In this document: positions 1-12,500 of the stretch, one piece after another | Numbering within the stretch: the stretch's first letter is position 1 | Layout: each line of letters begins with the position of its first letter | The notes under the pieces: generated by a model | Told to the model about the DNA's origin: nothing | Databases searched by the model: none | What the model saw: the letters and a program-made list of their open reading frames with translations, nothing else | Made by a program: the position numbers and the translations under genes | Origin: Akebia trifoliata | Taxonomy: Eukaryota > Streptophyta > Magnoliopsida > Ranunculales > Lardizabalaceae | Assembly (NCBI GenBank): GCA_017979445.1 | Contig: CM030705.1 | Coordinates: 10,132,679-10,196,678, forward strand | DNA length: 64,000 bases | Direction of reading: 5' to 3'

Positions 1-71
1 AAATACTATGGTTTAGAAATAATACATGAACAAGTTAAACGATATGGGGGAGATTGGGAAGATATATATAT

Positions 72-452
72 GGGAAATGTTCAACACCCTAACCTTTACC
101 TTACACTTTAACAAACGTGTTTTGTCCTACATGGGTTAGAAGTTTTGGAATGGGCTGATTTTTGGTGAGAATGATCTCTATGATTAGAAGATCATTCTCA
201 CCAAAAAGCAGCTCATTCCGAAAATTTTAGCCCCATCTTTACAAGTTGAAAAATCGTGGACCATCCATTTTTTGTAAATCATTTTTTATGGGGTTAGAAG
301 TTTTGGAATGGGCTGATTTTTAGTGAGGATGATCTCCTCACCATAGAGATCATCCTCACCAAAAATCAGCGTATTCCAAAACTTCTAACCCATGTAGGAC
401 CAAACATGCTTGTTAAAGTGTAGGGTAATGCTTAGGGTCGCGAACGGGACCC
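72..452. mobile_element. Foldback MITE unit (Mutator-like family)
   Basis: The unit starts GGGAAATGTTCAACACCC and ends in the complementary form GAACGGGACCC. Inside are two nested hairpins built on the motif GAATGGGCTGATTTTT and its complement, separated by a short spacer. It is flanked by TA-rich tracts. The same unit recurs at 25103-29053 and 38508-38875. Family assignment comes from the 9-bp target duplication of the copy at 38508. Confidence 0.8.
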
Positions 453-477
453 TATATATATATATGCAATCTTTTTC

Positions 478-649
478 AGAAAATCCACCATACATTATTG
501 TGGCATTGTGGGTGAATATACATTTTGGGCAATAATTTTCCAAGTCTTGAAAGCAATTGTCACTTGAACTACAAGATCCGACCATGCTCCCCACACTCAT
601 TTTGTCTCCCACTTTGAATTTTTGCACATTGCACCCTATGATCTCATGC
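478..649 (-). pseudogene. CAD-like pseudogene A, exon 3 fragment
   Basis: Translation on the minus strand gives the start of CAD exon 3: the His-Glu zinc motif, then KFKVGDK and the four-cysteine structural zinc loop. One of its cysteine contexts is altered (GSCSSSDNC), so a structural zinc ligand is lost. The VTEVG segment next to the His-Glu motif is deleted. Reading stops making sense below about 478, where it joins a foldback MITE and a TA tract. Upstream (650-778) the sequence still matches intron 2 of the other copies. Exons 1, 2, 4 and 5 are absent. It is a dead remnant of the cluster. Confidence 0.85.
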
Positions 650-778
650 CGATACAAATACGTAACCAGGTGTTAGGGTTGGTTTTCATATCAATGTGAT
701 CACATTGGTATTAACTCATCTCTCACTAATAATTTCTCCAATCATCTAATCCAATTAGGGGAAGCAAGTTCAATACAC

Positions 779-1076
779 CACTACAGGAAATTATTTCTAC
801 AACAACGAGTTGCAGCGACGACCACATATATAAACCGTCATTCTATCCATCTCTTAGTGATGGAAAAAATGTGACTGTCACTATATGGGTGTTTTTAAAA
901 TCGCATTTTTAATTGGATCTCTTTTCCTCTTTCCACATTTGGTAAGAGTTACTTCAGAAATAAGGAAGAAGAGCTCATCCTCTCTCTCCTTTCACTCAAA
1001 CCCTAACTCTTGATCGTGGTCTCGTGCTTGCGCATTCTCTTAAATCGTCTCCTTCTTTAATCTCAGTTTTTAAGTG
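779..1076. mobile_element. CACTA-type terminus plus unassigned segment
   Basis: The stretch opens with CACTACAGGAAATT, a typical CACTA-superfamily end, directly abutting intron 2 of CAD fragment A. No partner end was found nearby. The segment 960-1076 is the reverse complement of 15722-15830, so it may be the internal part of a shared element. It is cut off at 1077 by half a foldback MITE. Confidence 0.5.
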
Positions 1077-1077
1077 A

Positions 1078-1235
1078 TGATGGGGTTAGAAGTTTTGGAA
1101 TGGGCTGATTTTTGGTGATGATGATCTTCTCACCGTAGAAATCATCCTCATCAAAATCAATCAATTCCAAAACTTCTAACCCATGTTTGAAAAATCTTTG
1201 GGCAAAATGTTTGCCAAAATGTTTGTTGCTGAACA
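1078..1235. mobile_element. Half foldback MITE
   Basis: One of the two hairpins of the foldback family, ending with the GTTTGTTGCTGAACATTTCC terminus. The 5' half is missing. Confidence 0.75.
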
Positions 1236-1238
1236 TTT

Positions 1239-1282
<44 letters not shown>
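1236..1282. repeat. (TA)n microsatellite
   Basis: An AT dinucleotide run immediately follows the foldback MITE terminus. Most copies of this MITE family border such runs. Confidence 0.95.
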
Positions 1283-1286
<4 letters not shown>

Positions 1287-2693
1287 AAAAGAAAAGAAAG
1301 ATAAGATAAGACATCTGATTTCCTTCATTTAATATTTAATATAATTCTCTTTTCAAAATCAAAGACAATTACTTATCTTCTACTTACTATATTTAATTTA
1401 AATAATTATCTTTTCAAACTAATGAGTAGAGATTGAAGATTAGCTTTTAAGATAAATAGACTTGAGCAAATAACAAGAGTTTTTAAAACAAGTTGAAGAT
1501 GATGGATTTTGCTACATTTTGAAGATGAAAATCTAGGGTTGAAGATGGTTGTTTGTGCTTGATAAAAAATCAAGAGTTTCAAACCACCTTTTCTGGAAGT
1601 TCAAATTTTTTTTTTTTTCAAAATCAAAGATTTTTAAAATTTAAATTCAAATCGAATATTTTCAAATATCCGATAATTTATTTGGATGCAAATTCAAATA
1701 TTAGTTTGTGATATCCAACCAAATTCAAATTCGAATATCACTTTTTTTTTTTGAATTCGAATTCGGATAAGCACTATCAGATCGGAAACCTATCCGTTGA
1801 CAATCCTAGGGATATGGATTGAGTATGCCACATGGGTAAATTAGATTATCACGATTCTTTAGACAAAGACTTCCACAAAACCCATGTATTTTCAAACTGA
1901 TGACATGCCTCCTTGACCTTTGTCTACCTTGACATACTAAAAGAAAATAACCTAAATGCCTCCTATTGGAATCTTTAACTAAGCCCTCACAATTTTTTCT
2001 TCTCCCCAAGCCCCTAGTCTAGAGTACGGTCATTTACCCAGATGTTCAACCTTAGAATTCTCTCCATTGTCAACTTTTAAATGTCAAGTAATCAAGAGCA
2101 AGAGAGGATTTTTGGGAAAATGAAGTAAAATTTTCACCCTTCTTTTTCTTCGTTCAGCTTCTTATAATATGGTTTAAAATGGGTTGGATGTGGCTCAAAT
2201 ACAAGTATATCCATAATTAGATTCTTTTTCTTTTTTTTCACTTTGGATCCATATCTAAATCCAACTTGGATCTTACAATTGAAAATCTTATTCGACTATA
2301 TTGTATTTGTTAAAATCGAATTCAATCTGACCCGGGCCGAATTTTTTGGAAATTTTCTCTTTTTTTTTTCAGTTCAGATTTAGATAGATTTTTTTATGAG
2401 CAATATCTGAATTCTTGGAAAATCTTTCCAATAGATGCTTCAATTTGAGATGAATACAACCATTTACCGACGAATCTGTAGCAAAAAAACAAAAAAAAAA
2501 AACCTCTATTTTACAAAATAGATCTAATTATCTAGAGATCTATGAGATTTGCTTTGAAAGAGAATAGGTTTAGGAAGAAAAGTAGGGACAATATTGTAGA
2601 TCAGTTCACAATTTCACCAAAAAGACTAACAAAAATAAAAGTAAAAAGAAAAAATTTTGAATAGAAAATCAAATACAATGGTTTAGAAATAAT
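1283..2693. other. Spacer without genes, paralogous to 37800-39060
   Basis: No coding signal. From about 1866 to 2690 it matches 37860-39060 in the same orientation (for example the run around CTAGTCTAGAGTACGGTCAT, and later the TAGGGACAATATTGTAGATC motif). This marks it as the module spacer upstream of a CAD promoter. The part at 2540-2690 is also shared with 24880-25050 and positions 1-60. Confidence 0.7.
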
Positions 2694-4085
2694 ACATCAT
2701 GGCCTAATGGTTTCAAACCGAATTTGATAGACATCAAGTCAATTCCAGCATCTTATTCTTGAACCATGATGGCTCTGTTGCAAGCCCATGTTCAAAAAAA
2801 ATAAATAAAAATAAAACCTCCAATCCAACGGTTAGAAATCAATAATCAGGATGATAGTGTGTATAATAAGTCCACCATTTACAAAGGCTGTTCGGCTAAA
2901 AATTGTTGTAATCTGTGGGCCATAAAGAGTATGATGTCCATAGTCTATTCTCCATACCCTAAAGTCCTAAAGTACCTAACCGGGCCTCAAGTTCACCACA
3001 CCATCTTCAGAGTTTAATAAAGCCCGGGGGGGCTAGTATTTTGGGGGGGAATAGAATATCTCGACTTAGTCCTGGATAAAGCTAAATGATATTTCGTGTA
3101 GCGATACAATTTTAGGATTTACCTTGGACAACTTAGATTGCTTCAATGACAATTTTTCATCCTCCAAAGAGTTAGGGCACTGGTGTGGTACTTTCCAAAT
3201 ACCCTTTGACGCTCAAGTTAGAGTGTAAGTTGCAGAAAATAATGATTATAAATTTCATCACCTTCCAAAAGTCTTTTTTTATTTTTATGGTTTCTTCTCC
3301 TATTTATATGCTAATATCTTTTCTTAACTGTCCCTTAGTGATAGGGAATTTAAAGTGAACCTCTCCTAAATCCGAGAATTAGTGAAAAAAATTTACTGAC
3401 AAAATTTGAAGTTATCTACTTAGGAAATGACGTGATTTACGCAATCAATCACTTTTAGATTTTCAGGATCTTCTACTAATTCCCACTCAAAGAAGAGGAG
3501 AGCTCGTTATAAGCATATGCTCTTCTCAATCTAGGGAAGAGTGGGCTCTTAACTCCTCTCAGGCATGTTATGCTAGGCAGCGCTCTCAAACACTTCAGCT
3601 ACCACAAGGCAAGGTAGTGCTGAAATCTGGGTTGCCCAACACAAAATAATTCTCTAATATACACACGTGCGGGGTCCAAAGTCAACTCGTCTACTCTATA
3701 TAGATAGCATTGTAATATAACTTGCTTGCATAAATAACTTTAATGAACAAAGTAAACTTACTTGATAAAAGGAATTAAAAAGTACCCATTCAACAACCAA
3801 TATATATTTACCATTAAATAACCTAGGATATGGGTATAAGTTATTGGTGGTTAATCCAAACTGTTGGGTTGTGAGCACAAAAAAAACACACCTGATTTAA
3901 TCACATCAAATTCATCCCCATCATTACAAAATTACTTAGTGTATCCCTTACACTTTATTATAATCCATCATAATTAATACTCTAATACATAATATCAATC
4001 AAGAAAAGTATTCTGCTAAATAAAACTTAAATTTATTGACTTCCACCAATATTAAGACATAGGCTTTGGATTTCGAGTATTTTGG
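2694..4085. other. 3' flank of CAD copy B
   Basis: No gene seen. The sequence mirrors 13069-14452 (3' flank of C) and is similar to 32540-33598 and 61985-63042 (3' flanks of E and H), so it is old module sequence downstream of the CAD stop codon. Confidence 0.7.
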
Positions 4086-7000
4086 CTAAGGAGTGAGTGT
4101 GTTTGCCACGTCGATGACGAATCGATATTTAACATCGCCTTTGGCAAGTCGTTCCATAGCTGTATTCACATAGTCCATTGATATAACCTCTACATCTGCA
4201 GTTATATTGTGTTTCCCTGCAAAATCTAACATCTCCTGTGATTCCTTCATACCCGCACCGCCACTACCTGCTATTATCTTCCTCCCTATCAAATCATAAT
4301 TAGCATTTTACTTATAAGTGAGGACACCACCAAAAAAAATGAATGCATGGGGTAGTAGTGTTCATAAGTTTTCAACCATATAATATTTCTTATTGCAACT
4401 CAAAACTAATTATTACAACTTACCCATAACCAAAGGCATGGTAGGTAGTTCTAGTGGCTTATCTGGAATGCCAACCATAATCAACTTCCCATTAGTCTTC
4501 AATAGACCGATCAATGGAAGGAGAGGGTGAATGGCAGAGACCGTATCGATAATACCATCCAAAGTGCCCATTGCAGCCTATGAATTTAGTGTTACTAGCG
4601 TTAGAATTAGAAGAAGCAAATGTAATCCACATTTCACACATCAGTTAAATAATGTAACATTTAACAAATAAAGTTAGAATTCAACTTCATTTGTTTTGTA
4701 ACATCTATTTATTTACCTGCATTTCCTCTGGATCAGAACTAACCAAAAAAGAGTCTGCACCAAGTCGTTCGATGGCTTCCTTCTTTTTTCTAGCAGAAGT
4801 GCTGATCACTGTAACCTTCATACCAAAAGCCTTGGCAAACTTCACAGCAACATGACCAAGACCACCAAGACCCACAACACCCAAATGTTTGTCGGGATCG
4901 TTGAGTCCAAAAATTTCATTGGGCTGTAGACTGTAGTCCCAGCACACATTAGTGGTGCGCCTGCATCTAAGGGTAAGTTATCAGGGAAAAGGCAAGCAAA
5001 GTGCTCATCCACAACAAGCTTATCAGAATAGCCACCATACGTTATTGTGCCATCGTGGTAAATTCCATTGTAGGTGAGTATTACTTTTGGGCAATAATTT
5101 TCCAAGTCTTGATAGCAATTGTCACATGAACCACAAGATCCGATCAGGCCTGCAACGCCTGCTTTGTCTCCCACTTTGAATTTTTGGACATTGCGCCCTA
5201 CCTCTGTAACTATGCCTACGATCTCATGCCTATACGAGTACGTAACCAAGCTTTAGGATTGATTTTCAGATCAGTATATATGAGTAGATTGCTGACAACT
5301 CATCTCTCACTAATAATTTCTATGATCATCTAATTGAATTAGCTAGCTAGGGAAAGCAAGTGCAAGCTTATGGTGTTGAAGTAGTAGAATTATCCTATGA
5401 CTTGAAACTTATAAATCAACAAATAAGATAGGATGCACCAACAGCTCATGGGGTTAATTGGCATTCAAATTTGCGTGATCAAGAAGCATTGGAGACAACA
5501 AAACAAAAAAGATTTTAGACAACAGTTTAATTTTAAATGATGTCTATTATTTGGATGTAAAAACACTCATAAATGGGGGGGGGGGGCTTTAGACATCAAA
5601 TTTTCAAAAGTCAAAGTCAAAGTCCAAACATAAACCGATGTGTAAAAATCTCACACATTTTGGGCTTGAGTTTCCCAGGGACAATCCAATAAAAGTGTTT
5701 TGAAAAGAAATGTATTTTGAATTTAGTGTTAAATAAAGCTAAATAATATTTAGATAGCGTTGTAAAATAACTTGGAAACTGCCATTATTTGTTAAATTGA
5801 TACTATTATGAATAGAATAAAAAGATTCAATAATAAGCTATTTTCAAAAAAATATGAAAAAATATTTAAACAGTACTACTGCAACAGCCATGCTTTATAA
5901 TTTATGGGTGGTTAAGATGTCATATGTCCCATTCCAACTATGGTGATGATGATATATTAGTGATGACAATGCCAAATAATAAATGTAAAAGATGTAGTAG
6001 TAGTACCCAGGGACGATAGGATAAATCGAATTGCCCCAATCACCCTTAATTAAGTGAAGGTCCGTATGGCAGATTCCACAATAAAGTATCTTGAATGTGA
6101 TATCATTGTCGGAGGTAGCCCTGCAAGTAGAATGTAAGGTCAATTGCATTCACAATCGCAACAAGATGGATGATGATGAATGATTAATAATAGAGTAGGG
6201 TAAAATGAATTCCTGATAACTAAGAGATGGATATTGAAGAGTGATCGATAACAATTCGAAAAAAACAAAAAAAGCTAAAAAGGTAAAGTTTGGAAAATGA
6301 ACCATGAGCCATATAGGACTACGTGGGCCATGGAGAGCTTTACAGCTCAAGTGCGACATCTTTAAATCATCTATCTGGTTATGGGTCATATATGAGTCAA
6401 TCCATCTCAAACGAGTCAAGTCCTTTTAAATTAAGTTCAAATAATAATAATTTTTATAAATGAATATTCATATTAAAATGTTATGGGTTTAATTTTTAAT
6501 AAATGTATATTCATAGTAAAATAATTATTTTCTTTTTTAGTTTAATTATAATTCATAAAATATCATTTTACAATGATATTATTTAAATTATTAAGATATG
6601 ATTATTTTAGAGAGCTGCTATTGACACTTATTACACATCAATTAAAAATAGAGAAAATAAGTAAATGATTCACAATGAAATATTTAACTGCTATACATAT
6701 GCAGGTGGATGATATATACGTAAATAAAAATTGATTGACAATAAGTAAAATTTCAGGTAAACAAGTGTTAAATTGTTTGAACTTATTTTATAATGTTTGG
6801 ATAATATTTTAAGCCGAACCTTTCTAATGTTTGAATCGTTTATTTTAATCCTTAATACGGGTGTGATAAATAATTTAAGAAAATTAGGGTGTAATAAGTA
6901 ATAATTGGGTTCCACTAATAGCTCTAGCTCTGTTATTTTATAGAGAGATTTACCCGGCAGACTTGCTTTTTCATCAAAAAAACTCACTCGGACCGTATTT

Positions 7001-7283
7001 TATTATATCCATTACCCATCAAACCTTACTTTATCATGTTTGTCAATGTAGCCTGATTCATAAAGTAAGGTTTGTTCTAAGTAACAAACTTGGTGAAATA
7101 GAATAAAATTGCAACAGATAGGTCTGCCCCGTAAACTCTCTGTTTTATATAAAAACAACATCAAAAGGGATGGACGTAACGACACCTTCTGGAGAATTTG
7201 AAGGGAGAGAGGACACCAGATGCATCTCTCGCTGCCCATCCAAGCGCCTTTTGTGGGTGTTCTTCTTCTGGTGATTTCGACAT
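4086..7283 (-). pseudogene. CAD-like copy B, frameshifted by one base
   Basis: Medium-chain zinc alcohol dehydrogenase of the CAD / 8-hydroxygeraniol dehydrogenase type; the family oxidises or reduces allylic and cinnamyl-type alcohols and aldehydes with NADP(H) in the cytosol. Exons on the minus strand: 7186-7283, 6007-6120, 4717-5229, 4424-4577 and 4086-4285. All splice sites are GT-AG and the exon lengths equal those of gene C, except exon 3, which is 513 rather than 514 nt. The lost base lies in a homopolymer at 4909-4913 (five A on the plus strand where C, D, E and H have six). It shifts the frame just before the Rossmann fold and leads to early stop codons. Start, catalytic Cys, His-Glu motif and structural zinc loop are otherwise intact. 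It is either a very recent pseudogene or a homopolymer sequencing error. It is divergent to and about 2.3 kb from gene C. Confidence 0.9.
5576..5587. repeat. Poly-G run in intron 2 of copy B
   Basis: Twelve G in a row where E has six and C has only a short C run on its coding strand. Length variation of this homopolymer marks an unstable site. Confidence 0.8.
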
Positions 7284-7351
7284 GTTAAGGGAGAGAGAGA
7301 GAGATGGTGTGTGTGGTGGTGAACTTTGAGTGAGGCTGTGTGGGTTGTTAT

Positions 7352-7364
7352 CTTTATATATATA
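7352..7364 (-). promoter_or_regulatory. TATA box of CAD copy B
   Basis: On the minus strand this reads CTATATATATAAAG, about 70-80 bp upstream of the ATG at 7283. It is the mirror of the TATA box of gene C and conserved in E. Confidence 0.7.
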
Positions 7365-9505
7365 GTGGGACGAGATCAGATCAGAGAATCTCAGACCTAT
7401 AATCTTCTATTAAAAGAGAGACTTTTCTGGTCTAAGAGACGGCTAAGATGGGAGAATAGTTCCTTTGTTTCCTAGTGAAATGAGTAGATGAAAATAACAC
7501 CGATGAAAATAGTAACAACAGGGGACGTCGGCGCAATCAGTGACGAAATGAGTAGATGAAAATATCCAAACCCGCGAGTCGATAAATCGTTGTTTAAGAC
7601 TGCTTTAGTTTTTAGACTTTTGGAGTTGTGGGTAATCTGTCTTTTCCAAGTGGGATGCTCAATTGACACCCCTGATTTGACATGTTTGGAAACTATAATC
7701 AGTCGTTACCCATCGAAGCCTACTTTTATCTTGTTTATCAATGAATGTAGCCTGATTCAGGAACATTTAATGCAAATTCAAATTCAAATTCTAATGAGAA
7801 CAGTGTAGAGATGGGCCACAGGAGGTGTATAAAGATGCTTTGTTAAAAAAAAAAAAAGGGAAGGCTGCTGCAATGCAATTGATGACCATGAGTCGTGTGA
7901 GACAAGCAACATAAACCTATGGATTAGAGAACTACGTAGTAGGTCCGAGCTTTGACTTCAAGCATGCGGCACACACTCCTCCACCAACGAATAACAAGCA
8001 CATGGAAGGGGCCAAATCAACGCATGAAGTAGAAAGTGGGCCAAGCCCTTGGGACTGCTTATGCTTGGGGTTGAATCAGGCCAAGTCCATGAATTACTTT
8101 TAGCCCGTTAATGAGCTAGTTCAGCTACATGGGCTAGCAACAGAACTAACAGTGAGTTCGAGCCTTGGTCTAAAGCATGGGACACACACCTCTCCATCAT
8201 TGCACGTGAAAGGCTTTAATGAACTACATATCTCAGTTTCTAATAATTTTGTCTAGAAAAAGCTAATGTCGTTCGAAATAGAAGTTATGTTCTTCGAATT
8301 TAGAGTGAAAAAAAATAGGAAAAATGCTTTGATGGATCCTTATGCTCTGTTTTTCTTCAAATGTATTTTGCTAGGGCACAAATAAAATTTCTTAGTAAAA
8401 CCAAGAATTATCTTAAGAAGATCTATTCGCCTTTCTTCCACATTATCTTCTTAAGATAATTCTTGATTTTTCTTTGTGCCCTAGCAAAATACATTTGAAG
8501 AAAAACAGAGCATAAAGATCCATCAAAGCATTTTTCCTATTTTTTTTCATTCTGAATTCAAAGAACATAGCTTCCATTTCAAGCGACGTTAGCTTTCTCT
8601 AGAAAAAGTTCTTAGAAACTAAGACATGTAGCCCATTAAAACCTTTCACGTGCAATGATGGAGGGGTGTGTGCCCCATGCTTGAGACCAAGGCTCGGACT
8701 CACTGTTAGTTCTGCTGCTAGCCCATGTAGCTGAACTAGCTCACTAACGGATTGAAAGTAATTCATAGACTTGGCCTGATCCAAACCCAAGCATAAACAG
8801 TCCTAAGGGCTTGGCCCACTTTCTACTTCATGGGTTGATTTGACCCTTTCCACGTGTTTGTTATTCGTTGGTGGAGGAGTGTGTACCGCATGCTTGAAGT
8901 CAAAGCTTGGACCTACTAAGTAGTTCCCTAATCCATAAGTTTCTGTTACGACTCATGGTCATCAATTGCATTGCAGCAGCCTTCCCCTTTTTTTTTTACA
9001 AAGCATCTTTATACACCTCCTGTGGCCCATCTCTACACTGTTCTCATTAGAATTTGAATTTGAATTTGCATTAAATGTTCTTGAATCAGGCTACATTCAT
9101 TGATAAACATGATAAAGTAGTCTTCGATGGGTAACGACAGATTATCAGTTTCCAAATATGTCAAATCAGGGGTGTCAATTGAGCATCCCACTTGGAAAAG
9201 ACAGATTATCACGACTCCAAAAGTCTAAAAACTAAAGCAGTCTTGAACAACGATTTATCGACTCGCGGGTTTGGATATTTTCATCTACTCATTTCGTCAC
9301 TGGTTGCGCCGACGTCCCCTGTTCTTAGATGGAGGACAATTAATCTCAAGGTCAAGAGAGATGTGTTCCTAAAGATTCCCGATGATGCATTTCACTAGGA
9401 AACAAAGGAACTATTCTCCCATCTTAGCCGTCTCTTAGACCAGAAAAGTCTCTCTTTTAATAGAAGATTATAGGTTTGAGATTCTCTGATCTGATCTCCT
9501 CCCAC
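7365..9505. promoter_or_regulatory. Shared divergent promoter region between CAD B and C
   Basis: About 2.1 kb between the two TATA boxes, symmetric about the 21-bp spacer at 8423-8443. No gene is supported in it: short open frames in either half are mirror images and match no family I know. It contains ACGT-core motifs (GGGGACGTCGGCG) on both sides, also found in the promoter of E, where the surrounding unit is tandemly repeated. Any transcript crossing the centre would fold into a long hairpin. Confidence 0.55.
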
Positions 9506-9518
9506 TATATATATAAAG
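9506..9518 (+). promoter_or_regulatory. TATA box of CAD gene C
   Basis: TATATATATAAAG lies 73 bp upstream of the ATG at 9591. It is followed by a CT-rich leader ((CT)n at 9564-9583), a common plant 5' UTR feature. Conserved in copies B and E. Confidence 0.75.
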
Positions 9519-9590
9519 ATAACAACCCACACAGCCTCACTCAAAGTTCACCACCACACACACCATCTCTCTCTCTCTCTCTCCCTTAAC

Positions 9591-12500
9591 ATGTCGAAAT
9601 CACCAGAAGAAGAACACCCACAAAAGGCGCTTGGATGGGCAGCGAGAGATGCATCTGGTGTCCTCTCTCCCTTCAAATTCTCCAGAAGGTGTCGTTACGT
9701 CCATCCCTTTTGATGTTGTTTTCATATAAAACAGAGAGTTTACGGGGCAGACCTATCCAGGGGCGGAGCTAGTAAGGAGCTGGTGGGGGCAATTGCCCCA
9801 CAGAACCTTGAGACACCCCTATATTTTCAACGAATTACATACCCCATTTGTCCCCACTCCCTCACCTCTCTCCCCATTTGATCCCACACCCTCATCTCCC
9901 TCCAATTTTTGCCCCGACAACCTCACCTCCCTCCAGCCAAGTTCTTCAACTATACAATTAATCATAGTTTGCCCCCACTACAAGAAAATCCTAGCTTCAC
10001 CCCTGGACCTATCTTTTACAATTTTATTCTACTTCACCAAGTTTGTTACTTAGAACAAACCTTACTCTATGAATCAGGCTACATTGACAAACATGATAAA
10101 GTAAGGTTTGATGGGTAATGGACATAATAAAATATGGTCCGAGTGAGTTTTTTAATGAAAAAACAAGTCTGCCGGGTAAATCTCTTTACTTATTACACCC
10201 TAATTTCTTAAATTATTTATCACACCCATATTAAGGATTAAAATAAACGATTCAAACATTAGAAAGATTCGGCTTAAAATATTATCTAAACATTATAAAA
10301 TAAGTTCAAACAATTTAACACTCGTTTACCTAAACTTTAACTTATTGTCAACCAATTTTTATTCATTTATTTTGCTTTGGTGGACCGCACGTATATATCA
10401 TCCACCTACATGTGTATAGCAGTTAAATATTTCATTGTGAATCGTTTACTTATTTTCTCTATTTTTAATTGACGTGTAATAAGTGCCAATAGCAGCTCTC
10501 TAAAATAATCATATCTTAATAATTTAAATAATATCATTGTAAAATGATATTTTATGAATTATAATTAAACTAAAAAAGAAAATAATTATTTTACTATGAA
10601 TATACATTTATTAAAAATTAAACCCATAACATTTTAATATGAATATTCATTTATAAAAATTATTATTATTTGAACTTAATTTAAAGGATTTGACTCGTTT
10701 GAGATGGATTGACTCATATATGACCCATAACCAGATAGATAATCTAAAGATGTCGCACATGAGCTGTAAAGCTCTCCATGGCCCACGTAGTCCTATATGG
10801 CTCATGGTTCATTTTCCAAACTTTACCTTTTTAGCTTTTTTTTTTTTTGAATTGTTATCGATCACTCTTCAATATCCATCTCTTAGTTATCAGGAATTCA
10901 TTTTACCCTACTCTAAATCCTTTTCTTTTTTTTTTTTCTTTTTTTTCTGTTTTTTGTGTGTGGGATTATTATTAATCATTCATCATCATCCATCTTGTTG
11001 CGGTTGTGAATGCAATTGACCTTACATTCTACTTGCAGGGCTACCTGCGACAATGATATCACATTCAAGATACTTTATTGTGGAATCTGCCATACGGACC
11101 TTCACTTAATTAAGGGTGATTGGGGCAATTCGATTTATCCTATCGTCCCTGGGTACTACTACTACATCTTTTACATTTATTATTTGGCATTGTCATCACC
11201 AATATATCATCATCACCATAGTTGGAATGTGACATATGACATCTTAACCACCCATAAATTATAAAGCATGGCTGTTGCAGTAGTACTGTTTAAATATATT
11301 TCATATTTTTTGAAAATAGCTTATTATTGAATCTTTTTATTCTATTCATAGTAGTATCAATTTAACAAATAATGGCAGTTTCCAAGTTATTTTACAACGC
11401 TATCTAAATATTATTTAGCTTTATTTAACACTAAAATTCAAAATACATTTCTTTTCAAAACACTTTTATTGGATTGTCCATGGGAAACTCAAGCCCAAAA
11501 TGTGTGGGATTTTTACACATCGGTTTATGTTTGGACTTTGACTTTTGAAAAATTGATGTCTAAAGCCCCCATTAATGAGTGTTTTTTCATCCAAATAATA
11601 GACATCATTTAAAATTAAACTGTTGTCTAAAATCTGTATTTTTTTTTTTTTTTTTTGTCTCAAATGCTTCTTGATCACGCAAATTTGAATGCCAATTAAC
11701 CCAATGTGCTGTTGGTGCATCCTATCTTATTTGTTGATTTATAAGTTCAAGTCATAGGATAATTCTACTATTTCAACACCATATGCATTGCACTTGCTTT
11801 CCCTAGCTAGCTAATTCAATTAGATGATCATAGAAATTATTAGTGAGAGATGAGCTGTCTGCAATCTACTCATATATACTGATCTGAAAATCAATCCTAA
11901 AGCTTGGTTACGTACTTGTATAGGCATGAGATCGTAGGCATAGTTACAGAGGTAGGGCGCAATGTCCAAAAATTCAAAGTGGGAGACAAAGCGGGCGTTG
12001 CGGGCTTGATCGGATCTTGTGGTTCATGTGACAATTGCTATCAAGACTTGGAAAATTATTGCCCAAAACTAATACTCACCTACAATGGAATTTACCACGA
12101 TGGCACAATAACATATGGTGGCTATTCTGATAAGCTTGTCGTGGATGAGCACTTTGCTTGCCTTTTCCCTGATAACTTACCCTTAGATGCAGGCACGCCA
12201 CTAATGTGTGCTGGGACTACAGTCTACAGCCCAATGAAATTTTTTGGACTCAGCGATCCCGACAAACATTTGGGTATTGTGGGTCTTGGTGGTCTTGGTC
12301 ATGTTGCTGTGAAGTTTGCCAAGGCTTTTGGTATGAAGGTTACAGTGATCAGCACTTCTGCTAGAAAAAAGAAGGAAGCCATCGAACGACTTGGTGCAGA
12401 CTCTTTTTTGGTTAGTTCTGATCCAGAGGAAATGCAGGTAAATAAATAGATGTTACAAAACAAATGAAGTTGAATTCTAACTTTATTTGTTAAATGTTAC

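Noticed and set aside
7590..9398. Small genes in the centre of the palindrome (frames at 7590-7808, 8599-8790, 9192-9398)
   Set aside because: Short, partly mirror images of each other, interrupted in the opposite arm, and without known motifs.
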